From Phycisphaerae bacterium (GTDB lineage: Bacteria > Planctomycetota > Phycisphaerae > UBA1845 > JAFGLZ01): a DNA stretch of 64,000 bases. Position numbers and translations under genes: made by a program. The notes beneath the pieces were generated by a model. It was given only the letters and a program-made list of their open reading frames with translations, did no database searches and had not been told where the DNA came from. The DNA is taken from positions 19,007-83,006 of the forward strand of contig JAFGLZ010000236.1 in assembly GCA_016927755.1 (NCBI GenBank), written 5' to 3'. Of this stretch, positions 8,094 to 17,228 are shown piece after piece (the first letter of the stretch is position 1; each line of letters opens with the position of its first letter).

Positions 8094-9140
8094 CTACTTC
8101 ACCGCGACGGGCTTGCCCGTCGCCACGCTCTTGATCTCCGCCTCGGCCACGGCGATCGAGTCCGCCGACGTCTTGGCCGTCACGATCGTCGGTTTCCTCT
8201 TCTTGGCGATGCAGTCGAGGAAGTAGTTGATCTCCTCGGTCCAGCCGTCGGAAGCCTTGCACGTGATCTTGCGGAGCTTGCCCTTCTGCGGATAGACGAC
8301 CACCTCGTTGCCGAAACCGCTTCCGCCCTCCCCCGCCCGAAGAACGTACTCGAACGTCGCCTTCTCGCAACGCACGTTCACCACCATCTGGAACGGATAC
8401 TCCGGCGGGAACGACCACCCGCCCTCGACCATCACCAGCAAATCCTTGCCGTAGTCGTACAACGCCTCGATGTGGTCGATGCCGCCCGAGACGCCCTTCG
8501 TCCCGCTCGCCACGACGCGCTTCGGCTTGCCGAACAGGTAGTTCGCGAAGTCGATGTCGTGCACGTGCAGATCCAGAACGGCCCCGCCGCTCAGACCGGC
8601 CGCCAGAAGCCAGTTGCCCTTGCTGTAGCCCGGCGTCGGCGCCAGACGCTTCAGGCACGCGCTCTTGGCCTTGCCGTACTTGCCCGAGTCGACCAGCTCC
8701 TTGATCTTGGCGTACTGCGGCCAGAAACGGATGCACTGGGCGCACATGTAATAGCCCTTCGACTTGGCCGCCGCCTTGACGATACGAAGGCAGTCCTTGT
8801 GCGTCAGGGCCATCGGCTTCTCGCTCAGGACGTGCTTGCCCGCCTGGAGCGCCTTGATCGCGACGTCCGCGTGCACCGACGTCGGCAGCGTGATGTCGAT
8901 CAGATCGACGTTCGGATCGGCGATGGCGTCGTCCACGCTCCCGTAACTCGCCACCCCCTTCATCGGCACCTGCTTGGGCCACGCCGCCGGCAGGTTCCCG
9001 ATCTGGTCCGCCCACTTGCCCTGGCGCCGTCCCTTGTCCAGGTCCATGAGGGCCACGATCTTCGCCTTCGAGTTCTTGGCGTAGATGTTGTAGTGCGTCC
9101 GACCCATGAAGCCGCATCCGAGGATGCCTACCTTGATCAT
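8094..9140 (-). CDS. Gfo/Idh/MocA family oxidoreductase
   Basis: A 348-aa NAD(P)-dependent sugar or inositol dehydrogenase-like protein. The N-terminal Rossmann fold starts with KVGILGCGFMGRTHYN; EKPMALT near residue 105 is the conserved Lys-Pro motif involved in catalysis. The C-terminal alpha/beta sheet domain contains LDLHVHDIDFANYLFG, with the conserved HDxD/H substrate-binding region. No signal peptide, so cytoplasmic. ATG at 9140 has AGGGGAG upstream. It is divergent from the FAH gene at 9264, and the shared 120-bp spacer probably holds both promoters. The substrate cannot be told from sequence. Confidence 0.9.
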   Translation of the reverse strand: MIKVGILGCGFMGRTHYNIYAKNSKAKIVALMDLDKGRRQGKWADQIGNLPAAWPKQVPMKGVASYGSVDDAIADPNVDLIDITLPTSVHADVAIKALQAGKHVLSEKPMALTHKDCLRIVKAAAKSKGYYMCAQCIRFWPQYAKIKELVDSGKYGKAKSACLKRLAPTPGYSKGNWLLAAGLSGGAVLDLHVHDIDFANYLFGKPKRVVASGTKGVSGGIDHIEALYDYGKDLLVMVEGGWSFPPEYPFQMVVNVRCEKATFEYVLRAGEGGSGFGNEVVVYPQKGKLRKITCKASDGWTEEINYFLDCIAKKRKPTIVTAKTSADSIAVAEAEIKSVATGKPVAVK

Positions 9141-9263
9141 CGCTGACTCCCCTGTGAAGAAACCCTTGACATTCCACTCGCCACGGGCGAAAAGGATGCC
9201 TCGCTCATACCTTGTGTCGAGCTATTGTAAGAACCTTTGGCCCAACGGCAACGAGGCAGTCCC

Positions 9264-10070
9264 ATGAAAATCATGCGATTTCTGGATTCCCACGGCAAGA
9301 TCCGATACGGGCAACCCGTCGACAAACGCACCGCCACGCTCATCGAAGGCGACCTCTTCACCGCGCCGACACTCACGCAGCACACGGCCGTCGTCGCCAA
9401 GCGCCTGGCGCCCGTCGACCCGCCCAACGTCTTCGCTATCGGGCTCAACTACCGCAAGCACGCCGAGGAGAGCAACATGCCCCTCCCCTCGGCGCCCGTC
9501 ATCTTCATCAAGGCCACCACGACGGTCACCGCCGTCAACATGCCGATCATCCTGCCGACCTCCGCGCCGGACGAGGTCGACTACGAGTGCGAGCTCGCCA
9601 TCGTCATCGCCAAGGAGGCCAAAAGCGTCTCCGAGGACCAGGCGATCGACTACGTCCTGGGCTACACCTGCGCCAACGACGTCTCCGCCCGTGACTGCCA
9701 GATCAAACACGACGTCCAGTGGGCGCGCGCCAAGAGCTTCGACACGTTCTGCCCCCTCGGACCCGTCATCGTCACCCCCGACGAGATCGACGGCGACAAC
9801 TGCCCGATCCGAACGATCCTCAACGGCCAGGTCCTGCAGGACTCCAACACGAACGACCTCATCTTCAACTGCCGCCAACTGGTGAGCTACCTGTCGCACC
9901 AGTTCACGCTCCTGCCGGGAACCGTCATCCTCTCCGGCACCCCGTCGGGCGTGGGCTTCGCCCGCAAGCCCCCCGTCTACATGAAGGACGGCGACGAGGT
10001 CACCATCGAGATCGACGGCATCGGCCAACTGACCAACCCCGTCGTCCTGGAAAAAGCCGGACCGGTCTGA
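9264..10070 (+). CDS. fumarylacetoacetate hydrolase family protein
   Basis: A 268-aa FAH-family enzyme. Members cleave C-C bonds of 2-keto acids or act as 2-keto-3-deoxy-sugar-acid hydrolases or decarboxylases, with a divalent metal. Visible family features: FAIGLNYRKHAEE at about residue 60, FIKATTT, the metal-binding ExE of DYECELAIVI, GYTCANDVSARDCQ, KSFDTFCPLGPVIV, and TVILSGTPSGVGFARKP at the C-terminus. The start is ATG at 9264 with GAGG 7 nt upstream. It is followed 12 nt later by a Gfo/Idh/MocA gene, a pairing usual for catabolism of a deoxy- or keto-sugar acid such as those from fucose, rhamnose or arabinose. The exact sugar is inferred. Confidence 0.92.
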   Translation: MKIMRFLDSHGKIRYGQPVDKRTATLIEGDLFTAPTLTQHTAVVAKRLAPVDPPNVFAIGLNYRKHAEESNMPLPSAPVIFIKATTTVTAVNMPIILPTSAPDEVDYECELAIVIAKEAKSVSEDQAIDYVLGYTCANDVSARDCQIKHDVQWARAKSFDTFCPLGPVIVTPDEIDGDNCPIRTILNGQVLQDSNTNDLIFNCRQLVSYLSHQFTLLPGTVILSGTPSGVGFARKPPVYMKDGDEVTIEIDGIGQLTNPVVLEKAGPV

Positions 10071-10082
10071 GGAACGAAGCGC

Positions 10083-10994
10083 ATGAGCGTTGAGCTGAGG
10101 ATCGGGATGATCGGCTGCGACACGTCGCACTGCGTCGCCTTCACGAAGCTGCTGAACGACAAGGACGATCCGAACCACGTCCCCGGCGGCAAGGTCGTCG
10201 CCTGCTATCCCTCGTTCAGTCCGGACATCGAGTCCAGCGCCAGCCGTGTCGACGGCTATAAGAAGGACCTCGGCGAGAAGTGGCATGTCTCCATGGTCGA
10301 CTCGGTCGACGCCCTGGTCGCCCGGTGCGATGCCGTGCTCCTGGAGAGCAACGACGGGCGGCGTCATCTGCCCGAGGTCCGACCGGTCATCGCCGCCGGC
10401 AAGCCCGTCTTCATCGACAAGCCGCTGACGGCCGACCTGACCGAGGCCAAGGACATCGCTCGCCTCGCCGCCGAGGCCGGCGCGCCCTGCTTCAGCTCGT
10501 CATCCCTCCGCTTCGACGTCAACACCCAGGCCTGCCTCAACGATCCCGACCGCGGCAAGGTCATCGGCTGCGACGCCTTCAGCAACGCCCCACTGGAGCC
10601 CACGAACCCGGGCTTCTACTGGTACGGCATCCACGGCGTGGAAATCCTCTACACACTGATGGGAACGGGCTGCCGGTCCCTCCGATGCGTCAGCACGCCC
10701 GAAGCGGACCTCGCCGTCGGCTCCTGGACCGACGGGCGAATCGGCACCATGCGGGGCATTCGCCAGGGGCATGGCAGCCTCGGCGCCACCGTCGTAACGG
10801 ACAGCAAGTTCCACCAGTTCACCTACAACACCGACGTGCCCTTCTACGCCAAACTGCTCGAGCGGATCATCCCCTTCTTCCAGGGCGGCCCCCCACCCGT
10901 CCCGCTCGCCGAGACGGTCGAGATCACGGCCTTCATCGACGCTGCCTGGCGCTCCAGCCGCAACGGAGGCGCTGAGGTTGAACTGGATCTGTAG
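10083..10994 (+). CDS. Gfo/Idh/MocA family oxidoreductase, divergent
   Basis: A 303-aa protein starting 12 nt after the FAH stop, so translationally linked. The N-terminus ELRIGMIGCDTSHCVAFTKLL is a variant Rossmann motif (GMIGCDTSH in place of GxGxxG), found in a planctomycete and Lentisphaerae-type subfamily. FIDKPLTADL replaces the canonical EKP motif (Lys-Pro kept). FYWYGIHGVEILYTLMGTGC matches the C-terminal dimerisation and substrate domain. It is shorter than the 348-aa neighbour at 8094. The altered nucleotide loop leaves open whether it uses NAD(P). Probable role: redox step on a sugar acid in the same pathway as the FAH enzyme. Confidence 0.85.
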   Translation: MSVELRIGMIGCDTSHCVAFTKLLNDKDDPNHVPGGKVVACYPSFSPDIESSASRVDGYKKDLGEKWHVSMVDSVDALVARCDAVLLESNDGRRHLPEVRPVIAAGKPVFIDKPLTADLTEAKDIARLAAEAGAPCFSSSSLRFDVNTQACLNDPDRGKVIGCDAFSNAPLEPTNPGFYWYGIHGVEILYTLMGTGCRSLRCVSTPEADLAVGSWTDGRIGTMRGIRQGHGSLGATVVTDSKFHQFTYNTDVPFYAKLLERIIPFFQGGPPPVPLAETVEITAFIDAAWRSSRNGGAEVELDL

Positions 10995-11067
10995 ACGGCG
11001 TGCCGACCGGGCATCGGGTCTCATGCACCAGGATTGATTCGTGGGTGGGCAGGTGATCATCAAACGC

Positions 11068-11215
11068 CGCGGGTGGCATGGGTCCGCAGCAGCAAACCAT
11101 TACCCCTGGATACGCCACCGGCTGACGTGATGCATCGTCTTGAATCAGAGGGCGTTCCGCGGACCCGTGGTCTGTCCTGTATCAGAGGCCGCATCCGGCG
11201 TTGACCCAAACCCCC
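11068..11215. repeat. dispersed intergenic repeat, copy 1
   Basis: This stretch resembles 19921-20060. Shared blocks in order are CGCGGGTGGCATGGGTCCGC, a spacer with AACCATT... and GATGCA(T/C)CG, TCTTGAATCAG/TTCTGAATCAG, GTTCCGCGGACCCGTG/GCTCCGCGGACCCGTG, and a CAGA-GCC-...-GTTGA-CC tail. GGGTCCGC (11080-11087) and GCGGACCC (11159-11166) form inverted arms enclosing about 70 nt. It sits between the convergent ends of the Gfo/Idh gene and purD. Nothing else is recognisable in 10995-11337. Confidence 0.75.
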
Positions 11216-11337
11216 GAATACGAAGCAAAACCCGTTCGCCGACGCAACCCACGACACGCTCGTCGATGGGTCCCCGCTCCGATAGCGCCAACCGATCACG
11301 GCCGAGACGCCCATGCCACGAACTCGATAGCGCCCTG

Positions 11338-12615
11338 CTAAGCCCCGCCCCTCATCGCCTTGTCCGCGATGTCGCGCCGACAGTAAGCGCCCTCATACTG
11401 AATCTTATCCACTGCCTCGTAAGCGCGCTGCTTCGCCGAGGCGATCGTCGAGCCCAGCGCGGTCACGCCGAGGACCCGCCCGCCGCTCGTGACGACCTGA
11501 CCGTCCTGCGCCTTCGTGCCCGCGTGGAAGACGACCACGTCCGGCAACGCGCCCGCCTCCTCCAACCCCGTGATCACCTTGCCCTTCTCATAGGAACCGG
11601 GATAGCCCCCCGACGCCATGACCACGCAGACCGCCGGACGCGGATCCCACTTCAGCGTGACCTGATCGAGCTTGCCGTCGATGACGGCCTCCATGACCTC
11701 CACGAGGTCGCAGTCAAGCCGCATGAGCACGGGCTGCGTCTCCGGGTCGCCGAAGCGGCAGTTGAACTCGAGCACCTTCGGCCCCGCCGGGGTCAACATC
11801 AGCCCCGCGTAGAGGATGCCCTTGTAGGGCGTCCCTTGGCGATTCATCGCGTCGACGATCGGTACGAGCACCTGGCGCTCGATCAGCGCCATCAGCTCCT
11901 CCGTCACGATCGGCGCCGGGCAGTACGCGCCCATGCCGCCCGTGTTGGGGCCCGTGTCGCCGGCGCCGATGGCCTTGTGGTCCTGGCTCGACTCCATGAC
12001 GTAGATGTTCCGCCCGTCCACGAAGGCCAGAATCGAGACCTCCTGGCCCTCCAAACGCTCCTCCACCACCACCGTGTCCCCCGCCGAACCGAACTCGTGC
12101 TTCTTCATGATCCGCTCGAGCGCCAACAGCGCGTCCGGCGGGTCGTCGCACACGATCACGCCCTTGCCGGCCGCAAGCCCCGCCGCCTTGACCACGATCG
12201 GCTCGTCGCGAGTGGCCACGTAGTCGTACGCGTTCTTGAAGTCCTGGAAGACTCGGGCCTCCGCCGTCGGAATGGCGTGCGCCCGCATCATCGCCTTGGC
12301 GTGAGCCTTGTCCCCCTCGAGCTGCGCGCCCGCCTGATTGGGCCCGAAGACCCGCAAGCCCTCGGCCTCGAACGCGTCGACGATCCCCTCGCACAGCGGC
12401 GCCTCCGGGCCGATGACCGTCAGGTCGATCTTCTGGTCCTTGGCCAGCTTCAGCAGCCCCGGAACGTCCTCGGCCGCCAGGCCGACGTTCACCCCCACCT
12501 CCGCCGTCCCCGCGTTCCCCGGAGCGCACAGGAGCTTCGAGCATCGCGGCGACTGCTTGATCTTCCACGCCATCGCGTGCTCTCTGCCCCCGCCGCCAAC
12601 GACCAGGATCTTCAT
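11338..12615 (-). CDS. purD: phosphoribosylamine--glycine ligase PurD
   Basis: PurD (GAR synthetase) joins phosphoribosylamine and glycine with ATP in step 2 of de novo purine synthesis; cytoplasmic. 425 aa, normal length. It starts MKILVVGGGGREHAMAWKI, the signature N-terminal loop. IGPEAPLCEGIVD, KAAGLAAGKGVIV (ATP-grasp), GAGDTGPNTGGMGAYCPAP and EFNCRFGDPETQPVL (the family signature) are all present. ATG at 12615 is chosen over an upstream extension because it begins directly at MKILVVGGGG, and GAGG lies 7 nt upstream. It is monocistronic here, with repeat elements on both sides. Confidence 0.96.
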   Translation of the reverse strand: MKILVVGGGGREHAMAWKIKQSPRCSKLLCAPGNAGTAEVGVNVGLAAEDVPGLLKLAKDQKIDLTVIGPEAPLCEGIVDAFEAEGLRVFGPNQAGAQLEGDKAHAKAMMRAHAIPTAEARVFQDFKNAYDYVATRDEPIVVKAAGLAAGKGVIVCDDPPDALLALERIMKKHEFGSAGDTVVVEERLEGQEVSILAFVDGRNIYVMESSQDHKAIGAGDTGPNTGGMGAYCPAPIVTEELMALIERQVLVPIVDAMNRQGTPYKGILYAGLMLTPAGPKVLEFNCRFGDPETQPVLMRLDCDLVEVMEAVIDGKLDQVTLKWDPRPAVCVVMASGGYPGSYEKGKVITGLEEAGALPDVVVFHAGTKAQDGQVVTSGGRVLGVTALGSTIASAKQRAYEAVDKIQYEGAYCRRDIADKAMRGGA

Positions 12616-12773
12616 CGTCTCGCCTCGTCGAATAAGGAGTCTCAGCAACACTCGAATGTGTAATCGGCGGCGATTCTATGTCGTCGCGAACAAGGCGGCA
12701 AGTCCGCCCTCGGAGACACGATCTGAGAGAGCGTCTAAGCTCCCTGCGGGAGTATTCAGACCGATCGCCAAGA

Positions 12774-12859
12774 ATGGGTGGCCCATCGCTTCAGCGGTGG
12801 GGGACCCGAATTCGGGCCGGAGTTCGTGCTTCCGATGCATGAAGCCGTGAACCACCCAT
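12774..12859. repeat. palindromic intergenic element with ATGGGTGG/CCACCCAT ends
   Basis: The ends form an inverted repeat: ATGGGTGG at 12774-12781 and CCACCCAT at 12852-12859. Inside are a stem CCCA-CGCT-TC-AGCG-TGGG (12782-12801) and a perfect palindrome CCCGAATTCGGG (12805-12816). The left end ATGGGTGGCCCA matches that of the hairpin at 58091-58120, so these are probably members of one repeat family. It lies between the stop of the HzsA/FGE gene and the start of purD. The rest of 12616-12957 holds nothing recognisable. Confidence 0.7.
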
Positions 12860-12957
12860 CGAGAGCTTTCGAGGAGCACACTGTCTATTCATTGTTGTAA
12901 GCCGCTCACCGGCGACCCAAACCGCTTCTGCCGAGCGAGCTTCGCATCGCCGCACGC

Positions 12958-15900
12958 CTACTTCGCCGCTACCCGAGCCGGATCCGCCTCGCAAACCACG
13001 CGGAACCCGACGCTGAAGACCCGCTGATACGGTTGATAGGCCAGCCGAAAGCCCGATCGCGCCCGCTTCGGCCGATCGTACCAAGAGCCCCCGCGAACGA
13101 CCCGCCGACCCCTCGCCGCCGCGTCGTTCCGACCGTCGTCCTCGCGATACGGATACGCCGCGTGCGCCGATCGAGTCCACTCGGCGACGTTCCCGTGCAT
13201 GTCGTACACGCCCCACGCGTTCGGCCGGTAGCCGCCGGCATCCCGCGAGACGTAAGCCCCGTCGTCGAACCGCCCGTCCCGCGGAACCCAGTCGTCATAC
13301 TTGCTCGGGTTCTTGAGCGGCACGGCTAGCAGGTACGGATTGTCCGCCAGCAGATGGATCTTGGCATCGCTCAGGTTCGCGTGCTTCGAGAAGTCGCTGT
13401 CCACGGTGCCGTACGAGAACGCCCCATCCGATCCCGCCCGGCAGGCATACTCCCACTGCGCCTCCGTCGGCAGCCCGAATCGCTGCCCCGTCTGCTTGCT
13501 CAGCCACTCGCAGAACGCCGCCGCCTCCAGCCAGGAAACTCTCACGACCGGCTGCTTTGGACCGTTCACCGGGTGGCCGTGAACGCCGAACTGGTAGAAC
13601 CGCTTGCTCTCCATCCGGCTGTCGTGCTTCGAGTCGAATCGTGCGAACTGCTCGTTCGTCACCTCGATCGTCCCCATCCAGAAGGGCCTGCCCACGTCGA
13701 CCCGCGTTAGTGGCCGCTCGTCGCGGTGCCCGGCCGCGTCGCCCATCACGAACGACCCCGCGGGGATCAGCGCCATCGCCATCGTAACCCCCCCGCCGAG
13801 ATCGACCGCCCGCCGCGTCTCCGCACCGGCTGCCCCCTGACGCCGCTTGGCCTCCGCCCCGTCGAAGGGCCACCCCGGGCACGGCGGGGCCGCAACCGCA
13901 TCCTCGGCCTCCGGCGCAGGCGCAACCGGTGTCGCATCGTACTTCGGCGTTTCGGGAATGGCCTCGTAGTCCACGTCAACGCCCGCGTATCGCCTTCGCA
14001 GCGCCCTCGACCGATCAGCCAGCGCCCGAACCTTCTTGCCATCCTCGATCTCGCTCCACGTCCCGTGATACGGCGTGTTCAGGTCGATCCACGTGATCAG
14101 CCGGTCCCAACCCTCCCCGTCAAGCCGAACGCCATGGTGACCCTTCACGAGCATCTGAACCAGCTCAGTGGCGTCGGCGTGATACTCCATCGGCGAGAGA
14201 AGGTGATAATCGCTCTCGATGCCCGGGCGACGCACGAACCGGTGCAGCTCCGCGTAGGCGACCGAAAACTGACCGGCCTTGCCCGTCCCCCCGCCGTTGC
14301 CCGGACAGACGCTTCTCCAATCCTTGATCCGCTCAGCGCCGCGCAAATCCGGCTTCGCCTTCCCGCCCGGCATGGCCTTGCCGTCATGGCACGTCACACA
14401 ATACCTGTCCAAAACGGGCTGGACCTCGCGCTGAAATGAAAACCCACGGCTCGGCCCGTGCCACGACGCGATCTCCGCCGGCGCCTTGGCCATCGCCAGC
14501 GTCTGCCTCACCGGAGGAGCCGTGTTCTGCCGCTCGTGACAGCCCACACACGACAACACCTCGCCAGGCATCGCCGTGAACCAGCTCCGCATGAGCTGAA
14601 GCGCCTTGCCCTCCCCGTCCAGCGGCTGAACCGAAATCGGCGTGTTCGCCGGAACGCGAAAGCTCGCCGAGCCGTCCGCCTCCACCGGAACCGTCCCGAG
14701 CACGCGCTTGATGTCCCACGGCCCGTCCATGCCGATCACGCCGAGCAATCCCCCCATGTTGCGATAGGCGTACGTATACGTGAAGAGCCGGAGCTGCTTG
14801 ACCGTCCCGCGCGGAATCCCGTCAAGCCCGCCCCCCGCGTACACGTCACTCAGGTAGACGACCGCGTCCTTCCTCGCCAGGTCCACCTTGTCCGGAATCA
14901 CCGGCGGCCGTGCCCTCCGCCGCGCCGGTACCGGCTCGAAGAGCACCTCGCCCGGCTGCTCCTTGATCAACAGCATGTTGTCGAAGACGTCGACCAGATA
15001 GATCCCCCACAAGGCGTCCGGCGTCGGCTTGCACGAGACGAGAAAGTACCTCTCGCTGAGCGGATACGGATGCAGGAACTTCGGCCACGAGTCGTCCACG
15101 AGCCGATCCGCCACCACGCGACGAACCGGCTTGCCCCGCTCCGGGATCCGCTGAACCGCCCCCTGAACCTCCTCGCGACCCTTCGCCGTGTCGAACACGA
15201 TCAGCTCGCCCATCCGAGGCACCCCGTGGTGCCCCGTCACGATCCCGACGGCCTTCGTCGGATGCCCGGGGATCGGCCTCGCGAAGAACACGCCGTTCGG
15301 CCAATACGAGTTCGTCCCGTAAAACGCCATCTGGCTCGTCCCGTCCGGGTTCATGTGGAACAGAATCCGCGTGTTCGAGTGCGGCGTGTCCGTGTACTCC
15401 CACCGGAGATACATCACCCGCCCGTTCGGCAACACCTCGGGACACCAGTTGTGGTCCTGATCGAAGCAGAGCTGCCGCACGTTCGACCCGTCCGCATCCA
15501 TACGATAGAAGTTGGCCACGTACGTGCTGCCGTAAACGCAAGGCACCCCGACCATCGTGGCGGTCGAGCCGAACAGAATCCGTCCGTCCGGAAGATAGCA
15601 CGCGTCGTAGTTGTCGACGTCGTCCTCCTCGCCCCGCGTGACCTGCCGCAAACCGGCCCCGTCGATGCCGATCTCCCAGATCTGCCAGCGATTGTGGCTG
15701 CCGATCATGGAAAAGAGCAGCTTGTCCGCCTCGAAGTGCAGGTCGAGATCCCCCACGAAGACCCGCTTCTCCGGCCTGTACAGATCGCTCAGCTTCCCGT
15801 CCGGTCGAACCGGCGACAGCGTGGCGATGACGTTGTCGTACCCGTCGCGCGGCAGAACGCAGTTCCCCTGCCAGTTCTGCGGTAGGCCGAGACGCGGACT

Positions 15901-17088
15901 CTTCTCGCTCCGGCGAACGAGCAGAAGCGTCTCGAAATCGAGCAGCGGATTGGCCAGCAGCGCCTCCTGCTTGAGCGCGAATACCGCGTCGATCTGCCTC
16001 AGCCCCTCATCCTGGCCACCCTCGAGCATGCGACGAATCGCAGGCAGCCGCTTCTCACACGCCTCGATCCGACGCAGATACTCCTGACCCTTCGTATATC
16101 GATCGGGGAACGTCCCGATCAGATCCTCGACCGCCAGCCGAACCGACTCCAGGTTCGCCTTCTGCATGAGCGCTCGAGCCCGACGATACCGCTCCCGCGC
16201 CTCCGCCGCCCTGTCGTAGAGCGCCAGCCACCGCGGATCCTCGGCCGGAACCTTTCCCCCCCGCAGCGCCGCTAGCTCCTTGCGAAGCGCCTCCGCCCCC
16301 GGGCCGATCTCCTCGACCGCCTTGCCGATCAGCCCCCCCTCCAGCTCGACGCTCCCCGCCTTGCCGAACCACGTCAGGTGTCCGTCGCCCGGCAGGTCCT
16401 GGACCATCCGCTTGGCCTGCGTCGGAAAGTCCCGCTCGATCCGCCCCCAAAGCCGCCGCGCCGAGTCGACCTCGTCGCAAACCTTGAACTGAACGCTGCC
16501 GTTCTTGCCCGCCAACACGCCGATCCCGACCCAAGCCTCGAACCGAACGTACTCCCCGTTCAGCCGAAAGCACAGCTCGCTCGCGGCGTGCGCCCAGAAC
16601 CCGTGCTCAAAGACCTTCTTCCCGATCTGCAGCGGCTTGCCGGCATGGTCCTTGTTGAGGATCAGCTTGCCGTAGCCGACCTTGACCGACGCCGGCTTCA
16701 AGTCCACCAGCCGAACCTGCTTGCCCTGCTTGTCGATGACGACCGGCTCGCCCCAGATCGCCTGGTCCCAGTTGTAGTTGTCCGGCCCCACCGTCGCCAC
16801 GAGCCACAGCTCCCCGAGCCCCGTCACGTCAACCGAAACCCGCTGCGGATCCTGCCCGCCCCGAAGCACCTCGCTCACGAACGGCTTGAACGCCGGACCG
16901 CTCTTCCGCGACAAGAGCACCCCCCGGGCAGCCACCATCGTCTCCGCCCAGGTGGCCTTCTTCAGGCAAGCGTCCAGAGCGCCGGACGGCTTCACCTCAT
17001 CCGTCCGCGCCGGAGTGATCAGAGCAGCGACAAGCAAAACCCACAGCGTCATCGAGAACCGCATCCGGTGGGCCCCCAAAAAGACCAT
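12958..17088 (-). CDS. NPCBM / HzsA-like dihaem / FGE-domain multidomain secreted protein
   Basis: A 1376-aa secreted protein. ATG at 17088 has GGAGGG about 6 nt upstream and gives a signal peptide (MRFSMTLWVLLVAALITPA). Residues about 90-230 match an NPCBM-type galactose-binding domain. Residues about 380-830 form a TolB-like propeller (repeats such as DACYLPDGRILFGST, NWCPEVLPNGRVMYLRWE) as in HzsA-related proteins. Two c-type haem motifs follow, CVGCH near 848 and CVTCH near 899. The last about 265 residues are an FGE-sulfatase/SUMF1 domain (IPAGSFVMGD, LPTEAQWEYACRAG, GNVAEWT, VVRGGSWYD, FRVV), so the C-terminus may be a non-haem or formylglycine-type module. Hydrazine synthase activity is not implied: this is the wider planctomycete family. 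Function unknown. Confidence 0.85.
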   Translation of the reverse strand: MVFLGAHRMRFSMTLWVLLVAALITPARTDEVKPSGALDACLKKATWAETMVAARGVLLSRKSGPAFKPFVSEVLRGGQDPQRVSVDVTGLGELWLVATVGPDNYNWDQAIWGEPVVIDKQGKQVRLVDLKPASVKVGYGKLILNKDHAGKPLQIGKKVFEHGFWAHAASELCFRLNGEYVRFEAWVGIGVLAGKNGSVQFKVCDEVDSARRLWGRIERDFPTQAKRMVQDLPGDGHLTWFGKAGSVELEGGLIGKAVEEIGPGAEALRKELAALRGGKVPAEDPRWLALYDRAAEARERYRRARALMQKANLESVRLAVEDLIGTFPDRYTKGQEYLRRIEACEKRLPAIRRMLEGGQDEGLRQIDAVFALKQEALLANPLLDFETLLLVRRSEKSPRLGLPQNWQGNCVLPRDGYDNVIATLSPVRPDGKLSDLYRPEKRVFVGDLDLHFEADKLLFSMIGSHNRWQIWEIGIDGAGLRQVTRGEEDDVDNYDACYLPDGRILFGSTATMVGVPCVYGSTYVANFYRMDADGSNVRQLCFDQDHNWCPEVLPNGRVMYLRWEYTDTPHSNTRILFHMNPDGTSQMAFYGTNSYWPNGVFFARPIPGHPTKAVGIVTGHHGVPRMGELIVFDTAKGREEVQGAVQRIPERGKPVRRVVADRLVDDSWPKFLHPYPLSERYFLVSCKPTPDALWGIYLVDVFDNMLLIKEQPGEVLFEPVPARRRARPPVIPDKVDLARKDAVVYLSDVYAGGGLDGIPRGTVKQLRLFTYTYAYRNMGGLLGVIGMDGPWDIKRVLGTVPVEADGSASFRVPANTPISVQPLDGEGKALQLMRSWFTAMPGEVLSCVGCHERQNTAPPVRQTLAMAKAPAEIASWHGPSRGFSFQREVQPVLDRYCVTCHDGKAMPGGKAKPDLRGAERIKDWRSVCPGNGGGTGKAGQFSVAYAELHRFVRRPGIESDYHLLSPMEYHADATELVQMLVKGHHGVRLDGEGWDRLITWIDLNTPYHGTWSEIEDGKKVRALADRSRALRRRYAGVDVDYEAIPETPKYDATPVAPAPEAEDAVAAPPCPGWPFDGAEAKRRQGAAGAETRRAVDLGGGVTMAMALIPAGSFVMGDAAGHRDERPLTRVDVGRPFWMGTIEVTNEQFARFDSKHDSRMESKRFYQFGVHGHPVNGPKQPVVRVSWLEAAAFCEWLSKQTGQRFGLPTEAQWEYACRAGSDGAFSYGTVDSDFSKHANLSDAKIHLLADNPYLLAVPLKNPSKYDDWVPRDGRFDDGAYVSRDAGGYRPNAWGVYDMHGNVAEWTRSAHAAYPYREDDGRNDAAARGRRVVRGGSWYDRPKRARSGFRLAYQPYQRVFSVGFRVVCEADPARVAAK

Positions 17089-17228
17089 GGCACGTCCCTC
17101 CACCTGTCGCCTCGTTCCGTTCGTCCAGAAGGCGTCGAGGTACGAGCCATCCTAGCAGATCGACCACGGGCCTCCCACGTCCTGCCCAGATCCCGCCGAC
17201 ACCGCTCGCCCCATGCTCAGAACGCGCG

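Noticed and set aside
11140..12663. Plus-strand frame of 507 aa
   Set aside because: Antisense to purD; Arg/His/Leu-rich composition from high GC at third positions.
14458..15885. Plus-strand frame of 475 aa
   Set aside because: Antisense to the HzsA/FGE gene with Arg/Pro/His-rich shadow composition.
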